A stretch of 64,000 nt of DNA from Membranipora membranacea (lineage: Eukaryota > Bryozoa > Gymnolaemata > Cheilostomatida > Membraniporidae), in NCBI GenBank assembly GCA_914767715.1, contig OU612065.1:36082001-36146000 (forward strand), in the 5' to 3' direction. The translations under genes were made by a program, and so were the position numbers. Under the pieces are notes generated by a model. The model was not told the DNA's origin, searched no databases, and worked only from the letters and a program-made list of their open reading frames with translations. Shown one piece after another: positions 44,822-58,300 of this stretch (the stretch's first letter is position 1; each line of letters starts with the position of its first letter).

Positions 44822-46060
44822 ATTTTGGAGTGAAATCCCAGGTTTTGGCGTAGACCTGTGGGTTGGAAAGAAAGATTGCAGAGCAGTCTAGGCTAGGGCA
44901 TCCATCAAGACCCATTCCCATGGGCTGTTGCATGTAAATCCATGGCTATCCATGCATGCAACTTTGGCCAAAATGAGTGAGTGATACCTTGATGTAAAGT
45001 AATGTTACCTGGTAAGTGTTCTTCTTGTGGTTCTTTATAGCTGGCCAGCCCTAACTCATTTAACTATCTATGTATTGTATAAGTTTCTTCATTAATTTGT
45101 CTGCTTCAGGCTCCTCATGGTGATCCACTAACAAACTCCAAAACCAAAGAGCCACAATCCATTTGTGTCCTCCACATAAGAGTGCGATCACATGACCAAC
45201 ATGTGATGTAAATAATAATACAACAGACCTAAGACATTGACTCAATGATTGATCAAGAAGAATTGGCATCTCACAATCTCCCATGTAAGTAGTTTGAAAT
45301 AGTTCCAGGGTCATGGCAGGTATGGTAGTGGTGTAAGTGCCTATCACAAAGCCCATCTTTGATAATACAGTCATTACCCAAAACAGGTTTAACTGCGAGT
45401 TAGTGAGTTAGCATGTTAATTAATGCGCATTAGCGAGTTAGCATGTTAACTAATGCGCATTAGCGACTTAGCGAGTTAGCATGTTAATTAATGCGCATTA
45501 ATAAAGGTGCTACGGGCCGCCATAAGTTACTAAAGAGAATTGTTCATGAAATCTTCACCATCATGTATGAGCTGCGACACAAAAGTTCTGGTACATTGTG
45601 CAACGACAGAATCTAGATCTCAAATATTGTCTAGACTAGTCTGTCACTCTGTTTAAACAATTTTCTCAGAGCTTTCTTATCTCATGAGTAAATACTATTA
45701 TACAAAATAGGTGGGCAATAGGTGAGAATTGATACAATAAAATGTTTGACTAACACGCAGACTAAAGGCTTTGTACAGAAAAGTTCAGATGATAAAAATT
45801 CTCTGGACTTGCTTAGGTTACAACTTTGTTTACATGACTGTCGAAGCATAATTTTCGTATCTCATTTAGTGGAGAAAAGTATCTTTCGTGTCTTTGTAGA
45901 ATTAGGGATTAAGTTTTTCACATCAACTAGAAATGCTTTCGATCTCATTGAAATAATTTGACAAGTCATTATAATCAGAAATACAGCCAACAATACAGGT
46001 GTCATCAGCATATTTCAAAATTCTCTGGAGGATATTCATTGGCATATTTATTCGTTTCTA

Positions 46061-48216
46061 GAAACGAATAATGAACACAGAGCAGCAGGCAGCATTGGAT
46101 ATGGCGCTATCTGGCCACAGCTTTTTACTAACTGGAAAAGCAGGTAGTTATCCTTATTTCTCAAATCAGATTACTAGTGTCACACAATCAGCACCCATGG
46201 TTTCTGGATAAACCTTAAAATCTAATTCAGTATCAAAGAAAAGTGTCTATAATGAATGTTACTTTGAAGTTTAGCCGCTGTAAATCAAGGTGAATCACCT
46301 TGTAACTCTATAGGTAAAGCCGTTCAGAGCTTTATAACAAGGGAGTTACCCCTTGACTATACTCCTTGATTTAAGTCTGAATTGATCATTATTTAATCCA
46401 TACTGAGGGCTGATTATAGACAATCTTTTGGTCGAACATTACGTTAAAAATGTGATATAAATGTTTTCACAAATATAGATAAGGTGTTTAATAACCTGCG
46501 GGTAAGGTAGCCCACCTTATTCATAATAATTTTTAATCCTTTGACTACATATCGTTTCTTGATTTAGGGACAGGGAAAACCTATACACTAGGAAAGATTG
46601 TGGAGGAAATGATTGACGGAGACCCTCCAACTCCAGAACTCTTAATTTGCGGAGTTACAGGGTTGAGCAGCGTTGTGCTGAAGTGGAAGCTGACTGAGAC
46701 TGTGACTATCTTACATTCAGCATTCGGTCTGATGGACGGAAGGTAAGTTGTCATTCAGTTATAGTTCTATTTTCTGGTTCTAATTCTGGTTTTTGCTATC
46801 TCATGGGTCTTGACTGATTATTTTGAGAATCCAAGAGCAGCATCTGCAATCGTGAATTAAATGTCAAACAGAGCACACAAGATTTGCCAATTGTGTCATA
46901 TATTAGTTTCCAACTCTGCCAAATAGTGTATCATTAATCAGCCTTTCCAATAATCTCCCAGTCCCAAATGGAACTATTGCTGACTTGTGTAGCACACAAG
47001 CTCATAGTACTCAATGCTGATCTGCCTGCAGGTTCTCTGCAGATCGTCTAGTAGAACTCTTCATGGGTGAAGACGAATACTATGTAGAAAGAAGAGAAAG
47101 GTGTGTAGATCTTTTATTTGATAAACCTTTATATTAAATCGGAGATCCCTACTGCTGACTCATATTTACAAGCACACAATTTTGATCTTCCCATCAATTT
47201 ATTGATAATCTAAGCTTGTATTATTGTCAGTTTGTCTACAAGACGTTTACCAGTCACCACAATTGATGCCTGTAGACACCACAGACACAGCATATAATCT
47301 GAGGTGTTTCCTTTCGATATCTTTATTATGTAATTCTTTTTCTCAAATTAGATTGCCGAAAAATCCAGACACTGACCTTGCTCCTGTTTGATTTGATAAA
47401 TCTGGTCGTTCCATTACGCCATTATGTATGAGTTGTCAGCAAGTGACAACAGGTTATCATCACACAGAGTAAGGATAACAGAGGGACACTTCTATGATAG
47501 CTATAGCGTCTGTGATTTTGAATTGAATTCTCTATTTTTTTTGGTAATTTTAGGTTGAGGTAGGCAGATGTTCTCATCATTGATGAGATATCTATGATCA
47601 GCTCCCACACACTAAATGTAATAAACACCCTGCTACAAGTTGTAAAAAAAAACAAGCTGGTAATGGGAGGTATTCAGAGGATGTTTTGTGGCGACTTGTC
47701 GCCTGAGTTTGAAAAATACATGCCACATAAAATCATTTTGGAACAGGTAAGATTCTTAGCCCTAGCGCTGAAAGGCTACATTAAAAACCAACCTTCTTGG
47801 TAAATCTCCTTCATCTGATCAATCAATTATTTTCCTTATTTTGTCTGGTCAAAACATATGGTATATTTTTACAGTTGGCGCCAAATTGTCATTAAATCAA
47901 AAAGTGATAGGTGCTGTGTTTGTTGCTGTCACCACAAATCATAGTACTTCACATTTTTACCATAACAGAGGGGACAATTTGTGAGAACGCTGTGATGGAG
48001 CCCTTTAACATTGTGAGACATTATATAAATGTGTCCAGTGTCATTTCAATATTATATCTATATCAATAATTATGCATTTCCATTGATTTCTTCAGATTCG
48101 ACGAACTTCAGATGCAGTTCTCTAAAGATCAATTTCAGAGATAAGTGAGGGTATATGCTCTGATGAGACACTCCATTTCATTGAAGCATGTAACCAGCCA
48201 CTCAAAGTTCCAGATG
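46061..48216 (+). pseudogene. PIF1-like DNA helicase, decayed fragment
   Basis: Exons: 46061-46143 (MNTEQQAALDMALSGHSFLL, TGKAG), 46568-46742 (GTGKTYTLGKIVEEMIDGDP; Walker A spans the intron as GKAGTGKT), 47032-47100 (FSADRLVELFMGEDEYY), 47554-47746 (ADVLIIDEISMISSHTLNV; Walker B DEIS; then MGGIQRMFCGD) and 48096-48216 (SEISEGICSDETLHFIEACN). This order matches PIF1-family superfamily 1B helicases. An in-frame TAG at 47561-47563 and a TAA at 48123-48125 interrupt it, and the segment after CGD that normally holds QLPPV is missing. C-terminal helicase motifs are not seen. PIF1 proteins unwind DNA in genome maintenance and also occur in Helitrons and as expanded families in invertebrates; which source applies is unknown. 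Confidence 0.82.
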
Positions 48217-49231
48217 GTAAGAATTTAACAGCTTGCCTCTTGTCAGAAAAGTTGTATTCGGACTGGAAGGGATGCATAACAAGTATGGCACTGTAGTATG
48301 CAGACTCTATATGCGCTGATACAATATAACGTTTCCAAGCAAATTACATTACCCATTTACCTATCAGGGGGAGGGGGTTCAATGCAAATGTTGAATTTGG
48401 CTTTATATACTGAGATATGTGTTAATTTTTGTGCGTCATGAAGAGAAGTTCAGACAATTCAACAACAACCCAAAAAAGCTATTCCATATTGATGCTGGAA
48501 ACAGATGTTAACATTGATTATATACGCACAAAAATAGCATCAGGTGCTGTGTTGTGTTATTGGTAAATCCGGTTGTGCATGGATAGCGCTTGCATCATAG
48601 ACTTTACCATTGCGAAATTAGAATTGGTCATTTTAGAGCACTACGAGTCGTTTTCCCGAAAATTCCAATTGTATCGCTATGAAAATTGGGGCTCATTACA
48701 CAGGCCCGTTGTTCTAGAGGAGGCAGAAAGGCACTGCCTCCCCTAGAAAGATAAATACACTATAATTGAATAATCCATGTCAGAATCAGCTCCTCTGGAA
48801 TTTCGATTTGCTAATTAATGCTTGGGGAGGAGCTTACAGCACCCCTCCTGCACTTTTGCCTCCCCTAGCATTTTTCCTAAAATATGGCCCTGCTATGAGC
48901 TTGGGATGGTGGTATTGATTTATTGATTCTGTCACTAGAAGGGGAACCCCCCCCCCCTTCAGTGTATTCTATGTCTGTGCTTTGAAACCATGATTGTGTT
49001 ATTTGATGTTGCTAAGAAACAACCAAGCTTAGTTTTGTGTTACATCAAACCTGTTCAGTTGTGTCAACAAGAATAGAAAGTAGGCCTATTATGTGTCTGA
49101 TCTTTAACAAAACAAGAGATATTGATTAATTATTACTGGCTGCAATGCTAAAGATTTTAAGGCTCAAATAAATTTGGATTGAATATATATTAAGGTATGC
49201 CAAAGCCTTTTATAACACAATACTTTTGCAG
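48217..49231. other. Non-coding interval with a C10 run
   Basis: AT-rich, with GCCTCCCCTAG words at about 48,735 and 48,860 and a C-run at about 48,947-48,957. No gene. Confidence 0.4.
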
Positions 49232-50499
49232 GAGCAGTGGAAACTACATCCATCAGTCTGCTGTGAGCCGGTTCAACAGTTTTGAGGTAAGTCCGAGCGT
49301 TCCAACTCCCAAGGCAAACAATTTTTGTATCGGGATCTTTGTTTTATAAAATTTGGATTGTCATTGTCTTTCGGTATTTTGGAAGCGCAGTTAAAACAAG
49401 TGAAGTAAGTATTCACAGGAATAAAAGTTAAACAATTTTCACATGCTTGAAATGGTGAAACTTATGGCAAGCTAACATTACTCAACACTCTTCAAATTGT
49501 TGCTGAAAATTATGTTAGCTTAAACTACTGCTGCCACTAAGGCAAAATCATCGAATTCTTTATATCTCCAAGATAACTAACTGAGGCTAATCGCAGAATT
49601 GTCATCCAATGGGCAAATAAGTTGCACAAACTAATCTTTAAAATCAGGGAATGAAATTAAACGCACTTACTGATGAAGTCATTATTGTCCAATAGTAAGA
49701 CGGTGCCTATGTCACAATGTATGCTGGATACTTAAATTCATAACCTGACTTTGACGATCACTGGTAACTAATGCCTCCTTGGTACGAAACAATTACAATG
49801 CACTGCCAATCCCAGGAAGAGAAAGTCAAAGCCCAAAGCTTTGATGCATTCTTATAATGCTTCCTGCTGATTAAGATTGAAAGTGCTAGCGGGATTGGTC
49901 TAATTAATTGGTATTGCTGCAAATATCTTTATTGGCACTTCCTATGAGGTGCAGGAATTTTCGGCAGTGATGGACATGAATATTACTTTTATTATATGCT
50001 GCAATCTAAGGTGACACAACTTTGTTAATAGGTCAAAGCCGCAGTGGCCGTGGTGGTTGCAGTGGCAGCAGTGGCAGCAGTGGCTGCAGCTTTCCCAAAC
50101 CCCAATGATGATGATTATGAGCTGGGGATAGTGATATTAGAGATGTTGCAAAGTTTTGTAGTTGTCCTCCACCTCTAAATTTTTTAAACAATATACCTAA
50201 ATTTTTGATTAATAAATCTTCTATTTTATGATAGGCAAAAGCCTGGCATGCACTTTGGAAAGAAAATTTATTATTAATAATCACTTTCCTTTCCACAACG
50301 CATGCTGGCTTATTGATCTGCTGTGCGGGGCCGGCGGACAGGCGGGGGTGGGCTCAGACTAGCTTATGCCTAATGTCTTACTAAAAGGCTTTTATCATAC
50401 TGGCTTGAGTTGACCTATAATGCCTCTTTTTTCAATATTATAGGAGCTACAGAAACTGAATCAAACAAACGGACTGCTGTGAGTCGGTTCAACAGTTGC
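49232..50499 (+). repeat. Duplicated small exon-like unit (49,232-49,287 and 50,445-50,501)
   Basis: Both copies follow an AG acceptor and precede a GTAAG donor, begin GAGC(A/T)..GAAACT and end GCTGTGAG(C/T)CGGTTCAAC, then AGT. The second is open and reads TESNKRTAVSRFNSCK. The first is four bases shorter and hits TGA in the same frame. They may be residual 3' exons of the helicase gene. Confidence 0.45.
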
Positions 50500-50501
50500 A
50501 A

Positions 50502-52384
50502 GGTAAGTGATTCTAAACATTCTAACTCTGTGTAAATAATGCTAGATTTAACGTGATATATTGCTTTGTAAAAGTTTTTAGTACTGTATTGGTGATCATG
50601 TCTAGTAGTTATTTTCATAGTTGAAACCTCTCATTTACTTGACATTGGGGCAATTAGTGCCAATTTTAAAATGAGCCCTCTGTGCCTTGTTTTTGAGGTA
50701 TTCGATAAGTTTATGCTTTCACCATACGGGGGAGGCATCACACTAACTGGAGGAGTGACAATTTAGTAAAACTATAATTGGTTTTAGGCCTCCTGTCTTC
50801 GAGTCTTAAAATTGATATTTGCAATAGTAATAGGGCCATTTCTGACCCCAATGATTCAGGAACTAAAATTTTCAACTTAATATACCAATTTGGTCTTTTA
50901 CTGTAACAGATAATAACACAAATTTTCACTGATTTAGGACAAAATGTTCATACCACAATTCAGAAATACAGTAAGCTGTCAATCAAATTTGTTGTCAGCA
51001 TGATGAACAGCAGAAGATTGTCTAGCTTTTAATCGAAGCAACTATTGATGGAAACAGGGACGAACTGAAGTGTTTCCATTTTGAATAAAAATAAAATCAC
51101 AAATAGGTCTCTCTTTAGTTTAGAAACTGCCTTATGAAAATAGAGTTGACCTAGTTTCTATACTATCATGTATCAGTTGTTGGAAGCCTTGAAGGGTGGT
51201 TGACAGTTTAAGGGATAGCAATCAGACAAAGTTGTGTGAAAGTCAAGAGGAGTTTTGAGACTAACGCTGTCTTGCAGCCCATTCAGTAACAACACATTGT
51301 TGTTGCAGTGAGTGAGACCTAGTGAGTAGACCAAAGTGCTTTCTCACAATAAGAATAAGATTGCGCACAAATTTATTGGATTCCTCACTATCCACCCATC
51401 AGAACTGTGTTAATAATATTTGTAAAGTAGGACTATTTGTGAATTGAACTACTGCAATTCTTATCGTTTGGCTTTGGTGGGGTGGTGAGAAAAGGATCAC
51501 AGCTTCATTATAACATAAGTATATCTCAGTTATCTGTACGGTATGTCTGTCTGTTGTATACAGCAGTTTTGTGGTGGATATTTAAATTGCATAAATGTTC
51601 GTGATCAAGTGCTGACCATATAGCAGACAAACAAATTCTTTGCCCATCTTTTGTATAAAAATACAAAAGAGGATCAAGCCATCAAAATTAGAGGCCTACT
51701 AGATTACGTTGCTTGCCTCACTAAACTTGCTGTCACAGCATGCTTTAACAGCAAGTATAGTGAGCCAAGACAGTGTTCTTATGGCGCATACAAGCCCAAT
51801 AACTTTTGATCATTTTGGTAACAAATTGGAGAGAGGACAATGCATACAAAAATAACGTGTCCATTGGCCACTCAGAGAATATTTTCCCTTTTAAGTTTCA
51901 ATCTTTTTCCAACAGCGCGTGTTGATACCAGGTTGTCTGATATATTGATTAGAATATCATTGGGCATCACCTTAACATCAGGTTGAGCGGTTAGTATTGA
52001 CAGCAGTTGATGTCAGCCCAATGAACATGAAACTTTTTCTCCCGTGTACCATATAGCCGGCAAACATGGGAACATAGATATGCTTGGAAAAAAAACATTG
52101 AAGACAGACATCAGACAGCGCTTATCACCGACTCAGTTCATACCCAAATTAGTAAGTCTGGAATGACCGTGTCCGCAAGAAATTAAAATTCTAGTTAGGA
52201 ATTTGTTGAGTTCATTTAGATGTATGTCAAGGTTTTGTGTTACCCTTGTCTTCGTTAGTCACTGTAAACACAAAAGAGTCAAAGTCGCAGAGTTATTCAT
52301 AAATGAAACTATGCATAATCATAACAATGTCCACTTAATCTTTAAGATGCTGGTTACAACAGATCAGTCTTAGCTGACCATATC
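50502..52384. other. Intergenic interval upstream of the LRR gene
   Basis: Stop-rich throughout. A promoter for the plus-strand LRR gene should lie in the last part, but I see no clear TATA or initiator. Confidence 0.4.
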
Positions 52385-55300
52385 ATGGATCCTCCACCAA
52401 AATACTCTGCTAAGAGAAGAAGACTTAACCCACAAGGGGCAGAAGACAATGAGGAAGCTCAGGCTACAGGAACGGGTCAACCTGCTATTGATATGCAGAG
52501 TAAGTTCGGTTTATTCACAATGCAAAGACCCTAATTATAAAGATTATAATACTTTTCAGTGGATTCAACCATTTACTCTTTTATCCACAGCGCTAAGACG
52601 CTTAACAACTTTCTCTTCTGAGTAAACATCATGCCTACTCCATATATCATATCACTAATTTCAATTGCACCTGGACGGAACCTGAAGAAGAAATGAAATA
52701 CTCCCTAATAGGACGTCACATTTCGTTGTTTTCCTCTCTTCACAAACAAGAAGACAGCCCTAGTTATTGCCAAAGCATGCGAATGTTTTAGTAGTGTAGT
52801 GTAGTGTTAGGCCACACCGGGTGTCACATTGTCAAGGCTCTCAGGCTCTCCGCTATAATAACTCCTCTCAGCAGGTAAACTTCCTATGGATACAATATTG
52901 CACAACCGATCAACCATTTCCCTGTTTCTATATGAGATAACACTAATATTATTTGACACAAACTCTTTTCTGTTTTAATGTTGATTGAAGGAAAAAAAAA
53001 ACATTTTGTGCCACTGATTTTTCACCATAACTTACAATCTTGTTCTAGAACATAATATATTAAGTGACGACCACACTGCTGTTGATATTTATCAAATGTG
53101 AAGATATCGGGTCTAAAAAATTAAATAGTTAAGGTAGCCCTATCATTTTTGTACGCTCCTTTCTAACCATAACATCATATCAATAGTTTTATTATCCAGA
53201 CTATTTCCTATATGATTGGCTGGTCAGCTTAGGTGTGGTGAATATACCCCAATTTCGTTTATATTCTATTCATATGCTATTGCTGAAACTTCTTTGGTGC
53301 TAACATCAACCAAACTAGGTGGTACGTTATGATGATTCAGGCAAGTTATCTAAGTTAAAATTTTAGGGAAAATATGTAACATCTTATAATCAGAGAACTT
53401 CTCTATTTTTTCTATATTGATGTTCACAGAGTATTATAGAATCTGGTATCGAGATGACAGTGAACCAGATATAGACAAGATACCTTATACACCAGAGCAC
53501 AGGAGATTTACACTAGAAGAGCTTATATCAGCTACACAGGATCTCACTGTGACTCATATGTCAATCAGTGGAGATATACCACCAGTACTCAGTCAGATAG
53601 CACCTCATCTAAAAGCGGTGAAGATAAGGGATATAACTTATTATGACCAATTAGAGAAGTAAGTAGATTAAAATCTATATAACAGACTGTATTGTGACCT
53701 CATACAGTACACAATGTTAGTTATTCTCATTATGACTGATAAATGTGATTTAGGTGCCCAGGTACTCAGGTGCAGTCCTTGTGATTAATTAATTAATTGT
53801 TTTAAATCTCCAGCATGTTCATAACGAGGGATCAGTTCTCAACTACAGTAGTGTATAAAACAGTATTTTAGTTCAGTAAAATCTCATTTGATGTAAATCA
53901 TGTAATAATCCGTGGGCTGAACAATTTTGTTTTGGTTATAACTAATTCTTATTGGACAGCATTACAACTCTAATAAATAAATTTAGAGATAGGAAAACTC
54001 ACAAGTCTTAAGAAGCTAAATGTGTCTAAATGTTGCCTCACTCACCTGCCTAACTGGTACATAAACATTACGATTTCATGATTCCCAATATTAGTTCTTA
54101 CATCAATGTCTTCATTAGTGATCAAATCACTCTAAATGTGATTTCAGATCTGTCAAAGGTAGTTTACAATATTGGTAGGTATAAAACCATGTAAAAACCT
54201 TTCTATCTTAATACTTGGCATCCTGTTTGAGTTTCTGATAAAAGAGTAGCACTGGTTCAGAATATGAGTATCATATTCTGATAAAATTGTAAGCAGTATT
54301 TTCATTCCTATTACACATTAAAAATTCGGCATAGGAAAAGTAGGGAGCAGTTTCTCTATATTACCCTGGGTAAAGCAGTATAACCTTGTCCTGAGCCTTC
54401 TATAGATATAATGAGTGTTCTAATGCCACTATAGGTCGTAGCTAAAATATGTACATAAATACTCAAAATGCTCCACTAAACCAGATAAACCTGACAGTCC
54501 AACTCTAGAATTAAATGGTGTGGAAATAGATTGTTGTGACAATGTTAAATATTTGGGAGTACTCTTTGATAACAAATTACGTTTAAAAAATCATGTTAAT
54601 AATGTTGTAACAAAATCTTTATTAGTTTGACCAAGGAGTAGTCCTTGGTTGGACTTTTTGATTCTTCCTTCTTATTCCGTGTGATTCCCTTATCATTTGG
54701 CATGTCATACTGTTTGAAAAACTACTTCTTTCTTACTCTTAGCTCATGGGCACCTGGGACTTACATGCCTTACTTTACCAATGTCCAGTATCAACCGCGT
54801 GTTTTTGGGGTGGTTGATACTGGACATTGGCAAAATAAGGCATGTAAGTCCAAGGGGCCCATGGCTTAGCTAGTAGAGACTACCTGGAGTTAGTAGATTT
54901 TTTTTAATTCAGTATTGTGATCTACAGGCATCGACACACAGACATCAATTTAGTCTATTAGTCATGTTGTGATCACATGATCTGTAGACCATAGAATAAA
55001 ATCGGACAACTCTTATTCTATTCCGAATTCACAACTATTGCAATTTATTTTTGAGTTGTCCTCTTTTTCCAAATGGATTTAACCTGGCTGTCCCCCCTCC
55101 CCATCCACCCATCCCCAACAGCCTGCCAAGGCTACCCTTTGTTGATCAGAAAGATTATGGGAGAGTAATTTCTAACTCTTATTGGACTGGATTATTACAT
55201 TTTAACAATAATTAAATGTTTTAAATCTCCAGCATGTTCATAACGAGGGATCAGTTCTCAACTACAGTAGTGTATAAAACAGTATTTTAGTTCAGTAAAA

Positions 55301-58300
55301 CCTCATTTGATGTAAATCATGTAATAATCTGTGGGGTGAACAATTTGTTTTGGTTACAACTAATTCTGATACCACCACGATATAAAAAACATAGCTTATA
55401 TTCTGGACAGACAGGTTCCCGGGAGATTATGACTTAAAAATCATCTATCAATCATCATTCTATCTCCTTGTTACAGTATGAGAGCACTAACCAGCATAGA
55501 GGAAATGGATATATCCTCGAATACGGAACTGAAATCCTTACCAGACTGGATTGGAGAACTCACGAGTCTTAAGAAGCTAAATGTGTCTAAGTGTTGCCTC
55601 ACTCACCTACCTAACAGGTATGTGAACACTATGATTCCATCATTCTCAATAATAGTTTTTACTTCAGTGTCTTTATTAGTGATCAAATCACTCTAAATGT
55701 GGTTTCAGATCTGTCAAAGGTAGTTTACAATATGTTTATAATATCATTTAAAACTTTGATACTGGTAGGTATAAAACTATGTAAAAACCTTTCTGTCTTA
55801 ATATTTGGCATCCTGTATTTTCTGATAAAAGAGTAGCACTGGTTAAGAATATAAATATCAAAATTGAGAAAATTGTAAGCAGTATTGTAATTCCTATAAC
55901 ACACCAAAAATTTGGCATAAAAAAGTAGGAACCAGTTACTCTCTATTAACCTGGGTGAATCAGCGAAACCTTGTCCTGATCTTTCACAATTAAAAGGAAA
56001 CAGAGGAGGACTTTTGTCTTTTGATTCTTTTATTATTTAATTTCTATGCTGGTGAACATTTGCCTGATCAGTTGTCTTCAGGACACCTACTTTTATCATA
56101 TATTTGCTGTTTCTCTTTTTTTGTTTTGAAATCCTTTTTTTTTTCTGGCACTGAGTGAAAAACATTTCAAATTAGATGACTTTGGTTGCCAATAAAAGTA
56201 TATATATCTCAGCAGAAACCAATGAGATAACAGTGTCCTTGCCAAACAAAGCTTGTCAGTACAGGTTAGAGTTGATGGAAAATATAATTTGAATTTGTAT
56301 GCCTGATTTTAAAAGACCCAGTGAGGCGGCTTGGGGGCAAGGGGTAACCTCTAGAGATTGAATCCACTTCATTTGGAAACATAGGTATTCACTTATAAGT
56401 CAGGCAAGGTAGTAGAGTAATGTGTAGTTGTGTGTTCATTTCATTGCTCGAGAAGTATCTATCCCCCTGAGTTAATGCTGCCAATCCAAGGGTGCGGATG
56501 GTCTTATGCTTAAATTTTCTTTCTGGTGGAAACTACCAGTTGTGTTGGTCTTTAGGACGGGGCGTTAGCATAAAATTATGTTTTTGTGTGCTTTTATTCC
56601 AGTTTGAAACTGTAACAACTTTTTTCAAAATAATTATCCTTTAATAATCAATTGCACTCAGAAATGATGGTGGTGAAATATTCACCTCAAAATAGACAAA
56701 AAATGAACGCAGTCAACATCAAATAACTCGTAACTTAATGTATTAGATATGAATTATAATTTTTTTTACAAAATTTCCCAAAATTGATACTTCTTATAAT
56801 TGAGATTACTTACAAATTTAGCAGTAGGAAACCAGATAATATACACATCTGATCATATATACTTATAAACTTATATTTGTGTATAAGGGAGCATAAACCA
56901 TCTTAACCTCACTAAGTTATTCTCCCTGTTGCAGTGTCAAAACACTAACCAGTATAGAGGAAGTGAGCATATCCTGGAATAGGAATCTGAAATCCTTACC
57001 AGCCTGGATTGGAGAACTCACGAGTCTTAAGAAGATAGATGTGTCTAGATGTGGCCTCACTCACCTGCCTAACAGGTACATAAACATTATGATTTCATGA
57101 TTCCCAATAATAATTCTTACATCAATGTCTTCATTAGTGATCAAATCACTCTAAATGTGATTTCAGATCTGACAAAAAGGTAGTTTACAATATGTTTATA
57201 ATATCATTTAAAACTTTGATACTGGTAGGTATAAAACTATGTAAAAACCTTTCTGTCTTAATACTTGGCATCCTGTATGAGTTTCCGATAAAAGAGTTGC
57301 ACTGGTTCAGAATATGAGTATCATATTCTGATAAAATTGTAAGCAGTATTTTCATTCCTATAACACATTAAAAATTTGGCATAGGAAAAGTAGGAAGCAG
57401 TTTCTCTATATATCTCTGGGTAAAGCAGTATAACCTTGTACTGAGCCTTCCATAGATATAATGAGTGTTCTAATGCCTCTATAGGTCGCAGCTAAAATAT
57501 GTACGTAAATTCTCATAATGCTCCACTAAACGAGATAAACCTGACAGTCCAACTCTAGAATTAAATGGTGTGGAAATAGATTGTTGTGACAATGTTAGAT
57601 ATTTGGGAGTACTTGATTCTTCCTTCTTATTCCTTGTGATTCCCTTATCATTTGGCATGTCATACTGTTTGAAAAACTACTTCTTTCTTACTCTTAGCTC
57701 ATGGGCACCGGGGACTTACATGCCTTACTTTACCAATGTCCAGTATCAACCGCGTGTTTTTGGGGTGGTTGATACTGGACATTGGCAAAATAAGGCATGT
57801 AAGTCCCAGGGGCCCATGGCTTAGCTAGTAGAGACTAACTGGAGTTAGTAGATTTTTTTAAATTCAGTATTGTGATCTACAGGCATCGACACACAGACAT
57901 CAATTTAGTCTATTAGTCATGCTGTGATCACATGATCTGTAGACCATAGAATAAAATCGGACAACTCTTATTCTATTCCGAATTCACAACTATTGCAATT
58001 TATTTTTGAGTTGTCCTCTTTTTCCAAATGGATTTACCCTGGCTGTCCCCCCTCCCCATCCGCCAACCCCAAACAGCCTGCCAAGGCTACCCTTTGTGGA
58101 ACAGAAAGATTATAGGAGAGTAATTTCTAACTCTTATTGGACTGGATTATTACATTCTCACAAAAATTAAATGTTTTAATCTCCAGCATGTTCATAACGA
58201 GGGATCAGTTCTCAACTACAGTAGTGTATAAAACAGTATTTTAGTTCAGTAAAACCTCATTTGATGTAAATCATGTAATAATCTGTGGGCTGAACAATTT

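Larger units (their letters stand above)
39858..45527. mobile_element. 5.67-kb DNA-transposon-like element with repeat-built TIRs
   Basis: The left end 39,858-39,972 begins ACTTATGGCGGCCCATAGCA and continues with TAATGCGCATTA alternating with TTAACATGCTAACTCGC words. The right end 45,395-45,527 is the inverted equivalent and ends CGGGCCGCCATAAGT. Both TIRs are about 115-130 bases and built of roughly 38-base subrepeats. I cannot see a matching target-site duplication and recognise no transposase. A 16-bp minisatellite with the same TGCGCAT core lies inside, and a few plus-strand exon candidates are at 41.8-43.1 kb. Confidence 0.75.

Noticed and set aside
46061-48216. Complete Helitron
   Set aside because: No Rep/HUH domain, no recognisable TC...CTRR ends and no C-terminal helicase motifs were found; only a PIF1-like N-terminal half.
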